Made by a program: the position numbers and the translations under genes. From Candidatus Aminicenantota bacterium (GTDB lineage: Bacteria; Acidobacteriota; Aminicenantia; UBA2199): 7,167 nucleotides of DNA. Below the pieces are notes generated by a model. It searched no databases, had not been told where the DNA came from, and worked only from the letters and a program-made list of their open reading frames with translations. Positions 5,889-7,167 of this stretch are shown here, piece after piece. Within the stretch, counting starts at the first letter, position 1, and each line of letters opens with the position of its first letter. Location of the stretch: assembly GCA_030671465.1 (NCBI GenBank), contig DAOVIP010000090.1:1-7167 (forward strand), given 5' to 3'.

Positions 5889-6581
5889 TCAAGTGCTGAT
5901 TGAAGATTCATAAGGACGGGCATACAATTGACGTGACACCCGCTCTTTCCCTGCCCTGCGTTTCCATCCCAGGTTTCCCATAAATATATACAACCAGCGA
6001 GGGATAAACTGCTTGGACATTAGTTGAAAAACTTCTTCAGGAGGTTTTATTCCTTTGGTTAATGCCTCAATGCTCTGGTCCAATGCCTTAACTACATGGC
6101 GTACCATTCCTCCAGCCTCTATCAAAGGTCTTCCGTGAATTGCTTCACCCATTCCCATGGCCAAAGTTCCCAGATATGTAAACCCACACTGCTGTGCAAA
6201 TTGACATACGATTTCTTCAGCCGGACGGTTTTGAAAAGATTCTGGAAATCCACAATTAACAATGGCCAAAAATCTCTGGGAACTACTCGTCACCTTACCC
6301 TGACGACGCTTGGCAATCAGCTCCATTGTTTTAACAACTGGTGCAGGAAGCTGATCCACATAAAGTGGAAATGCCATAATGATAAGATCGGCATTATCCA
6401 GTGCATTAAACATACTTTCACGTTTTTCTATGGAATTAACAGTAGGAAGAAGGAATATTGTCTCTACAGACATACCATGATCCTTCAATCCATTGAGTAG
6501 ATAATTTCCTAAAGAATAAGAAGTACTAGCAACTTTCCTTGGGCTGCCTACTATCAGTAATATTTTTTCCTTTTTCATCAT
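5889..6581 (-). CDS. NADPH-dependent FMN reductase/flavodoxin-fold oxidoreductase without Fe-S motif
   Basis: A 230-residue flavodoxin-like protein. The first strand ILLIVGSPRK and the loop S13-P-R-K-x-x-S-T-S21 form the expected FMN phosphate site. ADLIIMAFPLYVDQLPAPVVK (64-84, with P72-L73-Y74) is the typical second flavin loop of FMN reductase-like proteins. VNCGFPES (108-115) is the third isoalloxazine-side segment, and Cys110 sits where it could be near the flavin. Unlike its partner it has no cysteine cluster. The last 40 residues form a basic, aromatic tail (IPRWLYIFMGNLGWKRR). The substrate is unknown; such proteins pass electrons from NAD(P)H or a protein donor to quinones or other acceptors. 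The start overlaps the partner's stop by ATGA (or TGATG if the second Met is used), with AGAGG 4 to 7 bases upstream, so translation is coupled. The gene is more AT-rich than its left-hand neighbours. Confidence 0.85.
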   Translation of the reverse strand: MMKKEKILLIVGSPRKVASTSYSLGNYLLNGLKDHGMSVETIFLLPTVNSIEKRESMFNALDNADLIIMAFPLYVDQLPAPVVKTMELIAKRRQGKVTSSSQRFLAIVNCGFPESFQNRPAEEIVCQFAQQCGFTYLGTLAMGMGEAIHGRPLIEAGGMVRHVVKALDQSIEALTKGIKPPEEVFQLMSKQFIPRWLYIFMGNLGWKRRAGKERVSRQLYARPYESSIST

Positions 6582-7156
6582 GCCACCTCTTCTTGTAAAA
6601 ACACTTCACTTATCTGTCGTCTAAGTACTCCCACATCGTTCTGCTCATATAGAACCAGGGAAATACTTTGCGGTGCTGCCATATTCAAAGCATTACGTTT
6701 TACAAGATTATGAAATATTTTTTCCATTTCTACATGGGATTGCTCTAGAGTAGCGATTACCACCAGATGGCGTCGTTGTTTATACCTCTGTAAGTGATGA
6801 ACCTCTCCATTGATGATAGTAAAAAATGGCAATAGAATCGGAATAGTTCGATCCAGCATCTTCTTCAACTCCGATGAATAGCCGCCAAAGGTGAGCGGAG
6901 TGAACAATATCAACATTTCACTGCCCACTATGCTTTTAAGGATTTTTTCTTGATCATCTTTTATAATGCATCTTCCAGGTGTTTTCACCCAGCATTTAAA
7001 GCATCCTAAACAAGGATTAATGTCCATACTGTTCAGATCGAAAATAGTCACCGGCCAATCCTTTTTTTTGAGTTCTTCAAGAACCAAATCTTTAACCCTA
7101 TTTGGTAATATTTCTTCTTTGCCAGTAGGATTTCCATTCAAAATTAATGTTTTCAT
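6578..7156 (-). CDS. Iron-sulfur flavoprotein-like NADPH-dependent FMN reductase
   Basis: A 192-residue flavodoxin-fold protein. MKTLILNGNP (residues 1-10) is the first strand and phosphate loop, and TPLTFGGYSSELKKMLDR (86-103) is the characteristic second flavin segment. Between them lie C49-x2-C52-x2-C55-x7-C63 in PCLGCFKCWVKTPGRC, followed by DD (67-68). The spacing fits the compact cysteine motif of archaeal and bacterial iron-sulfur flavoproteins (Isf), which hold a [4Fe-4S] cluster and FMN. Related FMN reductases share part of the motif without a proven cluster, so the cluster is likely but not certain. The ATG at 7156 has an ideal AAGGAGG (7161-7167) 4 bases upstream. It is the first gene of the pair in the window; its promoter lies beyond the window edge. 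Base composition is low in GC (18/60 and 22/60 in two lines I counted). Confidence 0.85.
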   Translation of the reverse strand: MKTLILNGNPTGKEEILPNRVKDLVLEELKKKDWPVTIFDLNSMDINPCLGCFKCWVKTPGRCIIKDDQEKILKSIVGSEMLILFTPLTFGGYSSELKKMLDRTIPILLPFFTIINGEVHHLQRYKQRRHLVVIATLEQSHVEMEKIFHNLVKRNALNMAAPQSISLVLYEQNDVGVLRRQISEVFLQEEVA

Positions 7157-7160
7157 TTTT

Positions 7161-7167
7161 CCTCCTT
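7161..7167 (-). promoter_or_regulatory. Consensus Shine-Dalgarno of the Isf-like gene
   Basis: AAGGAGG on the - strand, separated by AAAA from the ATG. It is a much stronger site than those of the central genes (GGGG, GAGGTGG, GGGAG) and sits at the very edge of the window. Confidence 0.75.

Noticed and set aside
1..7167. tRNA or rRNA genes, CRISPR arrays, transposase genes, attachment sites
   Set aside because: None seen by eye: no regularly spaced direct repeats, no cloverleaf-like GTTCGA-type segment in the gaps, and no transposase or integrase motif. All gaps are shorter than 110 bases.

Overview
The window carries seven protein genes and no RNA gene, CRISPR array or insertion sequence that I can recognise. 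It looks like a Gram-negative bacterium with moderate GC (about 48% in the two 60-base lines of the central genes that I counted). A lipobox protein, a periplasmic-sensor hybrid histidine kinase of the 7TMR-DISM type and a PATAN (DUF4388)/J-domain/TPR protein together are typical of Desulfobacterota, Myxococcota, Acidobacteriota and similar lineages. I cannot name the organism, and this placement is inference from domain content only.

Left part, + strand. Positions 1-243 are the 3' end of a gene for a very lysine-rich, probably helical protein that enters from outside the window. After a 74-base gap with a sigma70-like promoter comes a 923-residue hybrid histidine kinase (318-3089): signal peptide, extracellular 7TMR-DISMED2 domain, seven membrane helices, PAS, HisKA with an HDFNN motif, HATPase and a C-terminal receiver domain. 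No separate response regulator with an output domain is present.

Middle part, - strand. Three genes run toward the kinase gene and converge with it, leaving only 9 bases between the stop codons. In transcription order they are: a 575-residue protein joining an N-terminal PATAN/DUF4388 domain, a J-domain with intact HPD, an acidic linker and C-terminal TPRs (5782-4055); a small lipoprotein with a dockerin/EF-hand-like DxNGDG loop (4019-3432); and a 94-residue antibiotic biosynthesis monooxygenase (ABM)-fold protein (3383-3099). Gaps of 35 and 48 bases suggest one operon. It is driven by a near-consensus promoter (TTGACA, 17 bases, CATAAT) whose predicted transcript begins only a few bases before the first of three consecutive ATGs.

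Right part, - strand. Two translationally coupled flavodoxin-fold genes (7156-6578 and 6581-5889) encode an FMN reductase-like protein with a four-cysteine, possibly [4Fe-4S]-binding motif and a second FMN reductase-like protein without it. They are clearly more AT-rich than the rest (18 to 22 G+C per 60 bases in the lines I counted, against 29), which suggests a different origin.

The points most worth a second look are the near-leaderless promoter/start of the PATAN-J-TPR gene with an inverted repeat directly upstream; a dnaX-like A-AAA-AAG slippery heptamer in that gene, where a -1 shift would stop one codon later exactly after the J-domain; the PATAN-J-TPR/lipoprotein/ABM gene group; the paired Fe-S and non-Fe-S flavoproteins; and a possible kinase-gene terminator embedded in the opposing ABM gene.
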